Source: Clostridia bacterium (GTDB lineage: Bacteria; Bacillota; Clostridia; Oscillospirales; CAG-272). Taken from it: a stretch of DNA of 57,879 nt. Location: the NCBI GenBank assembly GCA_017472305.1, contig JAFUQP010000031.1, forward strand, positions 1-57,879, written 5' to 3'. The notes beneath the pieces are model-generated. The model was not told the origin of the DNA and made no database searches. It worked only from the letters and a program-made list of their open reading frames with translations. The translations under genes were made by a program, and so were the position numbers. Within the stretch, counting starts at the first letter, position 1. Every line of letters begins with the position of its first letter. This document shows positions 1-8,900 of this stretch, in pieces.

Positions 1-357
1 GACATCGAGGAGTGGCTCAACCAGCCCGCACAGATTGTTAAGCTCCACCCCATGACCATTATGCAGAACTCCCTCAACGGTACCTTCGGTCAGTCGGGTG
101 ACATTGCAAACGTTCCCCCCTGCGCTGCAACCATCGGCCCGCTCGACGTAATGCGCGCAAAGGAGAGAATTGAGGTTCACGCACTTGCAACCTGCGGCAC
201 ATTCTCCTCTTGGCAGAGAATGACCAGCCGTCTTTGCACTCACGGTCCTATCACTCCTTACCTTCCTTCCACCATGCTCCAGACGAAGAAGACTCAGGTC
301 TACATCTCCGAGGAGCTTGCTGCTCCCTTCGAGTGCTGGGAGAAGGTTGGATATTAA
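1..357 (+). CDS. NagB-like sugar-phosphate isomerase/deaminase, C-terminal part (partial)
   Basis: An open frame enters from the left edge and runs 118 codons to a TAA at 355-357, so only the C-terminus is present. The text matches the C-terminal pattern I associate with clostridial glucosamine-6-phosphate deaminase/isomerase (NagB-fold) proteins: ANVPPCAATIGP, then HGPITPYLPSTMLQ and VYISEE near the end. The role would be interconversion of an amino-sugar phosphate and a ketose phosphate in the cytoplasm. The catalytic half lies outside the window, so the substrate cannot be judged. A strong intrinsic terminator follows 20 bp later, making this the last gene of its transcript. Family assignment is moderately sure. 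Confidence 0.6.
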   Translation, partial: DIEEWLNQPAQIVKLHPMTIMQNSLNGTFGQSGDIANVPPCAATIGPLDVMRAKERIEVHALATCGTFSSWQRMTSRLCTHGPITPYLPSTMLQTKKTQVYISEELAAPFECWEKVGY

Positions 358-377
358 TTTTTCCCCTTCAAACGCAA

Positions 378-410
378 AACGGCAGAGGCACAAAGCCTCT
401 GCCGTTATTT
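378..410. terminator. Bidirectional intrinsic terminator
   Basis: A perfect 12-bp inverted repeat (378-389 with 395-406) has a 5-nt loop and is followed by TTATTT. On the minus strand it is followed by TTTTGCGTTT, so it can also end the convergent MFS transcript. Confidence 0.85.
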
Positions 411-474
411 ATTATTCAGTATCACTTGATTACATGCATTATCGGGCGTTTTATGCATTTTTAATAACGCTTGT

Positions 475-1716
475 TTATTTAGCAACGCTTGCTTTTTTCT
501 TCTGTCTGTAAATAATGAGGAATACTACTATCGCACACAGCGGAAACAGCATACCGACGGAGAGACCCGCCTTCATTGACAGCTGCTCAACTCCAAGCCC
601 GAGCCCCTCGGCAACAGAGAGTGCAAGCTCGCTCGACATTACCGCATCGGTAACAACTCCGACAAGCTGCGGCGCAACCGATGCGCCGAGGTCGCCGCCC
701 GCCGCCATAAGCGCGTAGATTACTACCCCGCTCTCCGGGAATCTGTCCGAGGCAACGATAAGGCTGCCGGGCCAAAGCATAGCCGTCGAGAGACCTGTGA
801 GAGCGCAGGCTATAAGTCCGATTAGAGGTATAGGTGAAAGAATTGCTACAAGGTAGCATAGTGCTGCTCCCATAGCCGAGAGAAGGAGAACTCTTTCAAT
901 TCTCTTTCCGAATTTCGAATAAAGCGTTCTTCCGACACCGAGAGAAACCGAGAAGAGGGCTACGCCGAATATATCGCCGAAAATCTTCGGTATTCCGAGG
1001 GCTGCTTCAATGTAGCTTGACGCCCACTGCGACATCGTGCATTCCGATGCACCGCCGAGAAAAATAGCAATAATGCAGAGCCACACACCGCCGCGCGAGA
1101 GGAGCTTGAGGGTACCCGTCGCCTTCTCACCGACCGAGAGCGTCGGCAGCTTCGATACCGAAAACAGGACGGCAGAGCTTACGGGAACGAGGGTAAAAAT
1201 AAGCACGAGCCACTGCCAATACTCATCGCCGACAAAAAGAATAAAGAGCGTTGATAAAATAATAACCGCAACACTTCCCCACGCGAATACCGAGTGGAGC
1301 TTGCTCATTTCGTGCTCGGGGTTCTTCGAGGGAATTGCCGCAATTACAGGGCTTATCAGCACCTCGCCAAGACCCGCGCTCGCGGAAAAAAGCACAGTAC
1401 CGAGAACCAGTCCAAGATACACCGCATCAGCAAACATCACGGGTGCCGCGGCGTACATTATAAGTCCGAAGGCGAAGATAAAAGGCATTGCCCTGACGGT
1501 TAATTCAATATTGAACTTATGTGAGAAGAAGGAAAAGAGAAGGTCAACTATCAGCTGTGTCACAAAGCTCACAAGCACGAGAAGACCGAGAAGCGAGAAG
1601 GAGATGCCGTAGCTCTCCCTGAAGGTAAGAAACAGAAGCGGCGGAAGTGCGGAAACCACCGACATAGAAATATTTGAGGTATAGCAAGCAAGCTTTACCG
1701 TAGTGTAGTTTTTCAT
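475..1716 (-). CDS. MFS transporter (sugar/solute permease)
   Basis: A 413-residue very hydrophobic protein with about 12 predicted membrane segments and the two-halves layout of a major facilitator superfamily permease. The charged loop KFGKRIER after the seventh or eighth segment resembles the second MFS signature loop. The C-terminus is a basic cytoplasmic tail (RQKKK). A glycine-rich stretch (LMAAGGDLGASVAPQ) lies in the C-terminal half. The start is supported by AAGGACAGGG upstream of the ATG and a TTGATT-17-TATAAT promoter on the same strand. The GH2 glycosidase beyond the tRNA pair and the NagB-like gene suggest sugar uptake, but that is inference. No motif fixes the substrate. Confidence 0.8.
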   Translation of the reverse strand: MKNYTTVKLACYTSNISMSVVSALPPLLFLTFRESYGISFSLLGLLVLVSFVTQLIVDLLFSFFSHKFNIELTVRAMPFIFAFGLIMYAAAPVMFADAVYLGLVLGTVLFSASAGLGEVLISPVIAAIPSKNPEHEMSKLHSVFAWGSVAVIILSTLFILFVGDEYWQWLVLIFTLVPVSSAVLFSVSKLPTLSVGEKATGTLKLLSRGGVWLCIIAIFLGGASECTMSQWASSYIEAALGIPKIFGDIFGVALFSVSLGVGRTLYSKFGKRIERVLLLSAMGAALCYLVAILSPIPLIGLIACALTGLSTAMLWPGSLIVASDRFPESGVVIYALMAAGGDLGASVAPQLVGVVTDAVMSSELALSVAEGLGLGVEQLSMKAGLSVGMLFPLCAIVVFLIIYRQKKKASVAK

Positions 1717-1797
1717 AGTCCCTGTCCTTGTTGCAGTAAATGTTTTTCGTGGGGATAGATTTACAGTCTTTTAGAGTCCGAAAAATCCAACGGAAAA

Positions 1798-1826
1798 ATT
1801 ATAACACAAACGCTTTTATAAATCAA
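1798..1826 (-). promoter_or_regulatory. Sigma-A promoter of the MFS gene
   Basis: On the minus strand TTGATT (1826-1821), a 17-bp spacer and TATAAT (1803-1798), about 80 bp upstream of the start codon. Confidence 0.65.
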
Positions 1827-1904
1827 TAAAAAATTCAGACATTGCAGGTAAAAAGACAAAATTTTATTCCTATAAAAATATTTAAAAAACTTGACGAAAA
1901 ACAC

Positions 1905-1933
1905 TTGACAAAACGAAATAATTCTGTTATAAT
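1905..1933 (+). promoter_or_regulatory. Sigma-A promoter of the tRNA pair
   Basis: TTGACA (1905-1910), a 17-bp spacer and TATAAT (1928-1933): both hexamers are perfect. The tRNA-Arg begins 20 nt after the -10 element. Confidence 0.9.
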
Positions 1934-1952
1934 AATGGTCGTTGTCGAGTAT

Positions 1953-2029
1953 GTGCCTTTAGCTCAGCTGGATAGAGCAACTGCCTTCTAAGCAGTAGGT
2001 CGGGGGTTCGAGTCCCTCAAGGCACGCCA
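1953..2029 (+). tRNA. tRNA-Arg (anticodon TCT)
   Basis: A full cloverleaf is visible. The 7-bp acceptor pairs 1953-1959 with 2019-2025. The anticodon arm is ACTGC/GCAGT around loop CTTCTAA, giving anticodon TCT, which reads AGA/AGG. The T arm has GGTTCGAGTCC-type sequence. The CCA end is encoded at 2027-2029. It is first in a two-tRNA transcript. Confidence 0.96.
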
Positions 2030-2039
2030 GACACAATAC

Positions 2040-2117
2040 GGTGGGATTAGCTCAGTTGGTAGTAGCGCCAGGTTGTGGCCCTGGAGGTCGTGGGTTCGAG
2101 CCCCATATCTCACCCCA
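2040..2117 (+). tRNA. tRNA-His (anticodon GTG)
   Basis: The acceptor stem pairs 2041-2047 with 2107-2113. The extra G-1 typical of tRNA-His is at 2040 and faces C73 at 2114. The anticodon loop TTGTGGC gives GTG. CCA is encoded at 2115-2117. The D stem is weak: only three of four pairs form (C13 faces T22) and the loop has one extra base. Every other part is canonical, so the gene is probably functional. Confidence 0.95.
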
Positions 2118-2120
2118 AAA

Positions 2121-2153
2121 AAGCAAGCTTCAAACTTGAAGCTTGCTTTTTTT
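2121..2153 (+). terminator. Intrinsic terminator of the tRNA transcript
   Basis: A 12-bp perfect stem (2121-2132 with 2137-2148), a 4-nt loop and a run of T residues, starting 4 nt after the tRNA-His CCA. Confidence 0.9.
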
Positions 2154-2160
2154 ACTTTTT

Positions 2161-2188
2161 CACTCTTCACTATTCACTCTTCACTATT
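2161..2188. repeat. 14-bp tandem repeat, two perfect copies
   Basis: The unit CACTCTTCACTATT occurs at 2161-2174 and again at 2175-2188, followed by a partial third copy. Degenerate relatives (AGAGTGAA, AGTGAATAGG) occur on the opposite strand at 49,437-49,487. Confidence 0.85.
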
Positions 2189-2243
2189 CACTTAAAAATC
2201 GCTGTAGTCTTGTGTCAAATAACAGTAAAGAGATATCAAGCGT

Positions 2244-2273
2244 TGCTTTTTGCCGTGGCAAAAAGCATTTTTT
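2244..2273 (+). terminator. Hairpin between tRNA block and GH2 gene
   Basis: An 11-bp inverted repeat (2244-2254 with 2257-2267) is followed on the plus strand by TTTTTTATTA, like an intrinsic terminator. No plus-strand gene lies between it and the tRNAs, so it may be a backup terminator or the 3' hairpin of the GH2 transcript. Confidence 0.5.
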
Positions 2274-2274
2274 A

Positions 2275-5067
2275 TTAGTTCATTGTGATATCGTTCTTGT
2301 TCTGTGCCTCGTTTGAGTTTTTTTCTACTGTGATTTTCTCGGTGCCGAGAATTGTCGAAAGAGTAGATAGCGAAATTCTGTCCCTCGGGACAAATTCCGA
2401 GCCTATCGCATACTCGAGGATTTTTTTCTTCAGGTATGCTGCGAATGGGTCGGACTCTTTCAGATTAAGAGTACATACAAGAAGTCTGCCCTCGCCTACC
2501 CTATACTCAAAGAGCATAGCCTCTCTGTGCGCGTTCTTATAGGTTGAGGCAATATCAATTATCGGGTTGTGCGGAATATCCTTGATATCAAGCACCGCAG
2601 CCTCGCCGTCGGAAAGCATTTCGCGGAATTTAAGGTCGCAGTAGCCGTCGTTTGGAATATCGTAAAATATCGGGTGGTCGTCAACGGCGGTTGCAAGGTG
2701 TCCTGTCGTTCTGCCTGCTACCGAGAGCTGGAAGGTCGTAGGAAGGGTTGTAAACGGGCCCTTGCCAAAGAGAACAACGCTCTCGCCGCGCGACATACGT
2801 AGAAGAAGCTCCTCAGCGCTCGCATCGGTTAGCACCGTTATGCCGTGTGCCTTGAGTTTACGCGAGGAAATCTGCTCCTTCTCTCTCGGGAACGAATAGA
2901 GCGACCACTCGTTCTCTACGTCGGTATCGCCGCCGTAGAGCTGAACGCGGATTTTAATTTCCTCGGGACACTCGAAGCTCGGCAAGGTAAGATTTGCCGT
3001 ATAAAGAGGCGTAATTTCTCCCGCGGGAACCGAAAGAGCGCGAAGAGATTTTCTGTAAATCACTTTATCGCCTGCCCTGACGGTGACGTTAAGTGCCGCG
3101 CCCTCGAGTGCTTCACCGTAATTTGATACGAGTATCGGAAGCGAGAGCTTATCGCCCGAGTTGACGCTTCTACAGTACGGAAGGTCGCAAAGGAGCACCG
3201 TGTCGGAGTTGTAGGTCAGGACGTTTCGCACGCTCTCGCCTGCCTTCAGCTCATAGAACTCATTCATCATACCGACACAGTAGCCAAAGGTATGCCAGTG
3301 CGTGTCGATATCACCGAGGAAATCGTAGCCCGCAAAGCTCTCGCATCTGCGTACGTTCTCAAAGCAAATCTTTCGAAGCAGCATCTGCCACTTGACGGAA
3401 TTTTTATAATAAAGGCTTGCTTTATCGAGAATTCCAACGTCGGATAGGTGCTTTACAACCGAAGTCATAAATTCGGTATCGCCTATACGTGTGCCCTTGT
3501 ATCTATCTATCAGCGAGAGGTCGATATAGGTGCCCTGAATACAGATTTCGTGAGTTAAGAGGGGTCTGTCATATATCGAGTTGCGGTAGTCTAGAAGCTC
3601 GGGCGAGCCCTTGTCCGACGAGTAGCTCGTCTGTCCGAGAGAATATGTGTTATAGAGGTCGGAAAACTCCGAGAGTGCCGCAAGCCTCTTTGGATTATGG
3701 GGAAAAGGAGTGTCAACCTTGCAGTCGCCGTAGCTGTGGTATTCAATGCCGCGCATTGCCGACATAGGTGAAAACAGTGAGTCCGACTCACCGTGCACAA
3801 GCTCCGCCGCGGCGCGAAGATGCTCAATATAATCCTCGTCGATTACCATTTCGTTACCCGAGGAATAAGCGCACACAGAGGCGTACCGCCTCGTCGCAAT
3901 AACGATATCGCGCCACTCTGAGTAGGTGGTGTTATTCGGGGTTTCAACCTCAATAAGCATACCTAACTCGTCGGCTGCCTCCATATATTCGGGCATAGGA
4001 ACGTAGGTGTGGAACCTTATGGAGTTGAAGCCCAGCTCCTTAAGTGTTTTTAAGACGCGCCTGTAATATGCTTTTTCCCTTGTGGGGTGTACCGTTATAG
4101 GGTGATAGCAATGCTCGCAGGTGCCGCGGAAGAAATAGGGCTTGCCGTTGAGATAAAGCCTTTTGCCCTCTGAGGTGAGCCTTCTTATGCCGAAGCGGCA
4201 GTCAAGTGTCTGGTTTTCGGTAATAACGCGTGCGGTATAGAGCCTCGGACGCATAGGCGACCAGAATTCAAACCCGTCGGTCGGAATTTTCAGCGAGGTC
4301 TGTCCTTCGGGAATTTCCGCACCGAAAAGAAGCCTCTCTCCGTCGTAGATTTCAACCGACTTAAGAGCTGCCTCGCCGCCGACGGTATTGACGGTAAAGC
4401 TCTCTAAATCCTTCGCGGTCGATACCCACACGTCGGAAAGACCGTCGGGCATAAGTCTTATTTCAATATCGCCCCATACGCCGCCTGTGCACTCGTTTGC
4501 CGCGCGCGAGGTAAGTCCCGAAACGGGACGTCCCATATATCCCTCGAGGCGGTTATTGGATACCGCGAGGGTAATTCTGTTCTCACCGGATTTGAGCGCG
4601 CCTTCGGGAATATCAAGGGAAAACTCGCAGGAGTAGCCCTCGTGTCTGCCGATATATCTGCCGTTAATCCACGCCGAGAGTGTGTTCTGTACGCCGCCTA
4701 CGTAGAGCCTTGCGGGAGAGGAAAGCGCACACCCCGTGAGCGTAAAGCTTCTTACAAAGGCGAAGCAGCCGACAGGATTTGGAAGTGCCATATCGGGGCA
4801 GTAGCCTGTCTGCGGATAACGCTGAAGCGTGTAAAGAGGGTTCCAGGAGAGCTTTGTGTGCAGAGGGGTGCTTCTGAACAGGTCGAGAAGGTCCTCAAAG
4901 TAATTCGGGAGAGTTACCTTTGTGATGCAGTCGTTCTTCCCTGCCTCAAACAATTCGCAAAACAAATCTATATTGTCGGGCAGCGGCTCGACCTCGCTCC
5001 TATAGGGCTTATCGGATATGTAATCACAAAGCCAGCTGCCGTTAAGAGCTATAACGTTTCTTTCCAT
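2275..5067 (-). CDS. Glycoside hydrolase family 2 enzyme (beta-galactosidase/glucuronidase type)
   Basis: 930 residues with the GH2 domain order. The N-terminal jelly-roll sugar-binding domain spans roughly 1-210 (RLYVGGVQNTLSAWINGRYIG). An immunoglobulin-like domain follows, then the TIM barrel starting near residue 300 (RLYLNGKPYFFRGTCEHCYHP). The barrel holds the acid/base motif SSGNEM and a probable nucleophile glutamate in RPLLTHEICIQG. A further C-terminal beta-rich part of about 280 residues has no motif I recognise. There is no signal peptide, so it probably acts in the cytoplasm on imported oligosaccharides. Exact specificity (galactoside, glucuronide, mannoside) cannot be read from the text. 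GAGGAC sits upstream of the ATG. Confidence 0.82.
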   Translation of the reverse strand: MERNVIALNGSWLCDYISDKPYRSEVEPLPDNIDLFCELFEAGKNDCITKVTLPNYFEDLLDLFRSTPLHTKLSWNPLYTLQRYPQTGYCPDMALPNPVGCFAFVRSFTLTGCALSSPARLYVGGVQNTLSAWINGRYIGRHEGYSCEFSLDIPEGALKSGENRITLAVSNNRLEGYMGRPVSGLTSRAANECTGGVWGDIEIRLMPDGLSDVWVSTAKDLESFTVNTVGGEAALKSVEIYDGERLLFGAEIPEGQTSLKIPTDGFEFWSPMRPRLYTARVITENQTLDCRFGIRRLTSEGKRLYLNGKPYFFRGTCEHCYHPITVHPTREKAYYRRVLKTLKELGFNSIRFHTYVPMPEYMEAADELGMLIEVETPNNTTYSEWRDIVIATRRYASVCAYSSGNEMVIDEDYIEHLRAAAELVHGESDSLFSPMSAMRGIEYHSYGDCKVDTPFPHNPKRLAALSEFSDLYNTYSLGQTSYSSDKGSPELLDYRNSIYDRPLLTHEICIQGTYIDLSLIDRYKGTRIGDTEFMTSVVKHLSDVGILDKASLYYKNSVKWQMLLRKICFENVRRCESFAGYDFLGDIDTHWHTFGYCVGMMNEFYELKAGESVRNVLTYNSDTVLLCDLPYCRSVNSGDKLSLPILVSNYGEALEGAALNVTVRAGDKVIYRKSLRALSVPAGEITPLYTANLTLPSFECPEEIKIRVQLYGGDTDVENEWSLYSFPREKEQISSRKLKAHGITVLTDASAEELLLRMSRGESVVLFGKGPFTTLPTTFQLSVAGRTTGHLATAVDDHPIFYDIPNDGYCDLKFREMLSDGEAAVLDIKDIPHNPIIDIASTYKNAHREAMLFEYRVGEGRLLVCTLNLKESDPFAAYLKKKILEYAIGSEFVPRDRISLSTLSTILGTEKITVEKNSNEAQNKNDITMN

Positions 5068-5139
5068 ACGCGTGTCCTCGTATTCTCTTTGTCTGAATAG
5101 TTTTTTACACCTTTACTAAGTTGTATCGAAATAGCGGTC

Positions 5140-5613
5140 TTACTTATGCTTATTTCTATAAGTAATTTTGAAGGCGCGGAAAATATATCTCTTGATAAGT
5201 CCCTGCTTTCTGAACTCGTCGTAGAACATAAATCCGTCAAACACAACGAGAATAATCGGTATCGGTGATATTCCGCCGACGGCTATGCACTGATAAATGA
5301 AGAAGCCAAAAAGCAAAAGAAAGAGAAAATGATATATCGGAGCGGTTAAAATCACACCGAAAAGACGCGTTGTGCCGCACTTTTCCGAGATTTTTCCGAG
5401 AAAATACGTGCCCTCAAGAAAGCCGTTGTCCTTCGTCGCACGCTCGGTAAGCTCGCACTTGATTTTTATGGTGTTTCCCTTTTCTTTTATATGCATTCTG
5501 GGCTTTCCGCGGCGTGTATCAAATTTTTCTTCCTCGACAACAAGGTTATTGTCACGAAGCACAGAAAGAAGCTCTTCCTTTTCTGCTCCGATTTTATAGT
5601 TCAAAAATAGCAT
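5140..5613 (-). CDS. Hypothetical membrane protein, two transmembrane segments
   Basis: 157 residues with no family I recognise. The first ~85 residues are charged and soluble. Two hydrophobic segments follow (around LTAPIYHFLFLLLFGFF and GGISPIPIILVVFDGF), then a very basic C-terminus (KRYIFRAFKITYRNKHK). The ATG lies 3 bp beyond the mutS2 stop codon with GGGGTG just upstream, so it should be translated from the mutS2 transcript. The short spacing and sensible hydropathy support a real gene. No function is proposed. Confidence 0.65.
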   Translation of the reverse strand: MLFLNYKIGAEKEELLSVLRDNNLVVEEEKFDTRRGKPRMHIKEKGNTIKIKCELTERATKDNGFLEGTYFLGKISEKCGTTRLFGVILTAPIYHFLFLLLFGFFIYQCIAVGGISPIPIILVVFDGFMFYDEFRKQGLIKRYIFRAFKITYRNKHK

Positions 5614-5616
5614 TTT

Positions 5617-8013
5617 TCACCCCAAAGTGATTATTGTAACACCGGCATCACCTTCACCGTACTCGCCGTGACGGTATGCCTTAATACGTCTGTCGTTCTT
5701 GAAGTATTTCCAGAGTGCCGCGCGAAGCGCGCCTGTACCCTTACCGTGAATTATTCTGACGGTGGGAATACCTGCAAGAGTTGCGTCGTCAAGATATTTA
5801 TCAACGACAAACCACGCATCGTCGCCTATCATTCCGCGCACGTCAATTTCGGGCTTGAAGGTCGAAACGCTGCTCTTCTTTACCTTTCCCTCGCTGACTG
5901 TCGGCTTTTTTTCCTCTCTGTACTTGACGTTGCCCTCGATAAGGCGAAGCTTGTCCTCTGTGACCTTTGTTTTCAGAATTCCCGAGCTTACCGAGTACTG
6001 ACCCTTCTTATCAGCGAGTGCCGTAACCTCGCCCTCACGGCTGATTGTGGTAACGTACACCCTGTCGCCAACCTTCAAGGGACGCGGAAGCTTATAATTT
6101 TCGTCCTCGGCAATAACCCTGATATCGATTCCCGACATAAGGCTCTCGCTCTCGCGCATACGGCGCCTGACCTCTTCTCTTGCCGAAAGCATCATCTCGT
6201 TGCGCTTATCCTTGTCCTCTTGCTTACGCAACTCCTCAAGCTGACGGAATATAAATTCGCTTGAAGCGCGCGCACTTTCTAAAATCTGCCTTGCTTTAAG
6301 TGTCTGTTTTGCAATTTCTTCCTCGCTTCTTGCGATTTTGCGTTTGAGCTCCTCCTCAGCTTTTGCCTTGAAGCTCTCGTACTCGCGGCGAAGCCTCTCG
6401 GCGGTTTCTCTTTCTCGCTCCATCTCAATTCGGCTTGTATCAAGCCTGTCGATTACGTCCTCGAAGTGCTTGTTCTCGCTTTCAATCAAGCGCTCTGCTC
6501 TCTTGATAATTTCATCAGAAATACCAAGCTTCTCGGAAATAATAAAGGCATTTGACCTACCCGGAGTACCGACTATAAGACGGTAGGTCGGACGAAGCGT
6601 TTCCACGTCGAACTCGCAGGATGCGTTCTGAACTCTCGGAGTATCGAGCGCGTATGCCTTCAGCTCGGCGTAGTGCGTTGTTATTGCAGTCAAGGCACCA
6701 AGCTCTGCCGATTTTTCAAGTATCGCGGTAGCAAGAGCTGCGCCCTCAATCGGGTCTGTGCCCGAGCCAAGCTCGTCAAAGAGAACGAGAGAGCGTTTGC
6801 CTATTTTTTTAAGTATATCAGATACGTTGACGATATGCGATGAGAATGTTGAGAGTGAAGCCTCAATGCTCTGCTCGTCACCGATATCGACTAGCACCTC
6901 GGAAAATACTCCCATAACCGAGCCCTCGTCTGCCGGTATCTGTAATCCCGACTGCGTCATAAGGGCAAGAAGTCCCATAGTTTTAAGCGTTACAGTCTTA
7001 CCGCCTGTATTCGGGCCTGTAATTATCAGAGTGTCGAACTCATCGCCGACAGAAACGTCGATAGGCACAACCTTATCACGCGGTATAAGAGGGTGTCTTG
7101 CCCGTTTCAGGTTAATTATACGGCGCTCGGTAAGCTCGGGCCTCTCCGCCCTCATATTCATTGCAAGCGTTGCGGCACCGAAACAAAAGGCAAGCTCGGT
7201 GATATTATGATAGTTAAGCGAGATAACCGTGGACGCCTCGGCAGAGTCCGCCGAAAGAGAAGAAAGAATTCTCTCGATTTCCGACTCCTCCTCGGCTGCA
7301 AGGCTCTTGAGCTCATTGTTAGCCTCAACCACAGAAAGCGGCTCAACGAAGAGCGTAGCTCCCGAGGACGAGGTGTCGTGAACGAGGCCCTTCATCTCGT
7401 TACGGTATTCAGCCTTGACGGGCACGACGTACCTGCCGTTACGCATAGTTACTATGTTTTCCTGCAAATATTTGAGCCTTACACCGCCGACGTAGCTCTG
7501 AAGGGTGTCCTTTATTTTATTGTTCGCAAGACGGATTTTCCGTCTGATTTCGGCAAGCGTCTGGCTTGCCTCGTCTGCTATAAGCTCAGGCGAGATTATC
7601 GAGCGGAAAATTTTGTCCTCAAGCTCTCGCGCGGGCAGAAGCCTTGAAAAAACATGGTCTAGTGCGGTTTCAAACGGCTTATCCGTGTTGATATAATCAA
7701 GCACGAGCCTCGCAGAGCGAAGGAGCGCCGCAACGTCAAGAAGCTCCGCAGGCGAAAGAATTGCCCCCTTGTATGCCCTTTCGGCAGAGGCTACGACCCC
7801 CTCGGGAGCGGTAAAGGACGGATAGCCCTTTGCATTTATCAGCCTCTTTGCCGCGTCGGTGGACTCCTGTCTTGCCTTGACGGTGTCAAAATCGTCGCTC
7901 GGCATAAGACTGCGAGCGCGCGCCTTCGCTCCGTCGGTTGCACAGCACTCGGCAAGCATCTCGGTTATTTTATTATATTCAAGCGTTTCTAATGCTTTTT
8001 TCGAAAAATGCAT
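5617..8013 (-). CDS. mutS2: MutS2 / RqcU ATPase-endonuclease with Smr domain
   Basis: 798 residues, full length for the family. The lever/clamp region comes first. The MutS-type ATPase follows, with Walker A GPNTGGKT at about 333-340, DIGDEQSIEASLSTFSSH and the Walker B/signature segment LVLFDELGSGTDP. A charged coiled coil spans about 510-620. A C-terminal Smr domain starts near 722 with IDVRG and HGKGTGALR. MutS2 lacks the MutS mismatch-recognition domain. In Bacillus it acts on collided or stalled ribosomes and limits homologous recombination. GGAGGAG precedes the ATG. The small membrane-protein gene follows almost without a gap. Confidence 0.95.
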   Translation of the reverse strand: MHFSKKALETLEYNKITEMLAECCATDGAKARARSLMPSDDFDTVKARQESTDAAKRLINAKGYPSFTAPEGVVASAERAYKGAILSPAELLDVAALLRSARLVLDYINTDKPFETALDHVFSRLLPARELEDKIFRSIISPELIADEASQTLAEIRRKIRLANNKIKDTLQSYVGGVRLKYLQENIVTMRNGRYVVPVKAEYRNEMKGLVHDTSSSGATLFVEPLSVVEANNELKSLAAEEESEIERILSSLSADSAEASTVISLNYHNITELAFCFGAATLAMNMRAERPELTERRIINLKRARHPLIPRDKVVPIDVSVGDEFDTLIITGPNTGGKTVTLKTMGLLALMTQSGLQIPADEGSVMGVFSEVLVDIGDEQSIEASLSTFSSHIVNVSDILKKIGKRSLVLFDELGSGTDPIEGAALATAILEKSAELGALTAITTHYAELKAYALDTPRVQNASCEFDVETLRPTYRLIVGTPGRSNAFIISEKLGISDEIIKRAERLIESENKHFEDVIDRLDTSRIEMERERETAERLRREYESFKAKAEEELKRKIARSEEEIAKQTLKARQILESARASSEFIFRQLEELRKQEDKDKRNEMMLSAREEVRRRMRESESLMSGIDIRVIAEDENYKLPRPLKVGDRVYVTTISREGEVTALADKKGQYSVSSGILKTKVTEDKLRLIEGNVKYREEKKPTVSEGKVKKSSVSTFKPEIDVRGMIGDDAWFVVDKYLDDATLAGIPTVRIIHGKGTGALRAALWKYFKNDRRIKAYRHGEYGEGDAGVTIITLG

Positions 8014-8096
8014 TTAGCTCCTCCGTGTCAAATTTGCAAAAGCAGCCGCAGCACACCGCACAGCGGCGATTATTATTCAGCTGTATTGCTTCTATA

Positions 8097-8118
8097 AAAC
8101 CGCTTTACGGTTTGGTGA
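8097..8118 (-). terminator. Weak terminator after recO
   Basis: A 6-bp stem (8097-8102 with 8108-8113) has a 5-nt loop and is followed on the minus strand by TTTTAT. It lies just after the recO stop and could end the recO operon. The stem is short. Confidence 0.4.
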
Positions 8119-8120
8119 AA

Positions 8121-8900
8121 TCAGTCGCGAGCTACAGATTTGTAAAAATCAAGTGTTTTAAAGCCGTGACCGAGCTGGTTTAAGAGATACTCCTCGCCTG
8201 CCCTCGCGAACAGCTTCATATCGGCGTCGGATATATTAAACGAAAACAGTCTTTCAAGCGGCGAGTATATAGAATACGCAAGCGCGCTCTTTGCCCCCTC
8301 GGTCAGAATACATATTATGTGCGCCTCGTGCGGGTCGGGGTGCTCTTGGTGCTCCATAACACGCCTGTCGCGGCAGTCGGCACATTCGACGATGCCTCCC
8401 ATAATATCAAAGAAGAAGTCGCCCTCGCGTCTGTCGCATATATGGCAGGAAAGAACGTCGGGCATAAAGCCGAGTATTGTCGCGCATCTTATCTCGAACG
8501 CCGCCTTGATTTTCTCAAAGGAATATTTCTTTTTTGAGATTGCGTAAAGCGAATTCAAGGCGAGCCGCAAGAGGTCGCGCTCCGCCTCCTCAACAGCCAC
8601 GGCGGAAAGCACCTCGCAAATGTATCCCGCAAGCGCAAGTCCCTCTATACTGTCGCGGATTTCAAAGAAGCTCTCGATAAGCTCCGCCTCACGAACCTGG
8701 AATTTATCACCCTGCCCCCAAAGGACGAACGATGAATAGCAGAACTGCCCCGTCGAGGCAAGCTTTCGGCTCTTTAGCGAGCGAGCGCCTCTTGCAAGGG
8801 CGGTAACCGCCCCCATTTCCTCGGTAAAAACGGTAATCAGTCGGTCGGATTCCTTAAGGTCGACTGTTCTGATAACCAGCCCCTTAACCTCTGTCAGCAT
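8121..8900 (-). CDS. recO: DNA repair protein RecO
   Basis: 259 residues. The N-terminal OB fold includes GLVIRTVDLKESDRLITVF and ARGARSLKSRK. A helical domain follows, with a four-cysteine zinc site CHIC...CADC near residue 150-180. RecO loads RecA on SSB-coated single-stranded DNA in the RecFOR pathway. The ATG shares one base with the era stop (TGATG), so translation is probably coupled. It is the last gene of the operon. Gene order era-recO is typical of Bacillota. Confidence 0.93.
   Translation of the reverse strand: MLTEVKGLVIRTVDLKESDRLITVFTEEMGAVTALARGARSLKSRKLASTGQFCYSSFVLWGQGDKFQVREAELIESFFEIRDSIEGLALAGYICEVLSAVAVEEAERDLLRLALNSLYAISKKKYSFEKIKAAFEIRCATILGFMPDVLSCHICDRREGDFFFDIMGGIVECADCRDRRVMEHQEHPDPHEAHIICILTEGAKSALAYSIYSPLERLFSFNISDADMKLFARAGEEYLLNQLGHGFKTLDFYKSVARD

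Noticed and set aside
7093-7647. 184-codon open frame opposite mutS2
   Set aside because: Shadow of a confident gene on the other strand, without its own signals.
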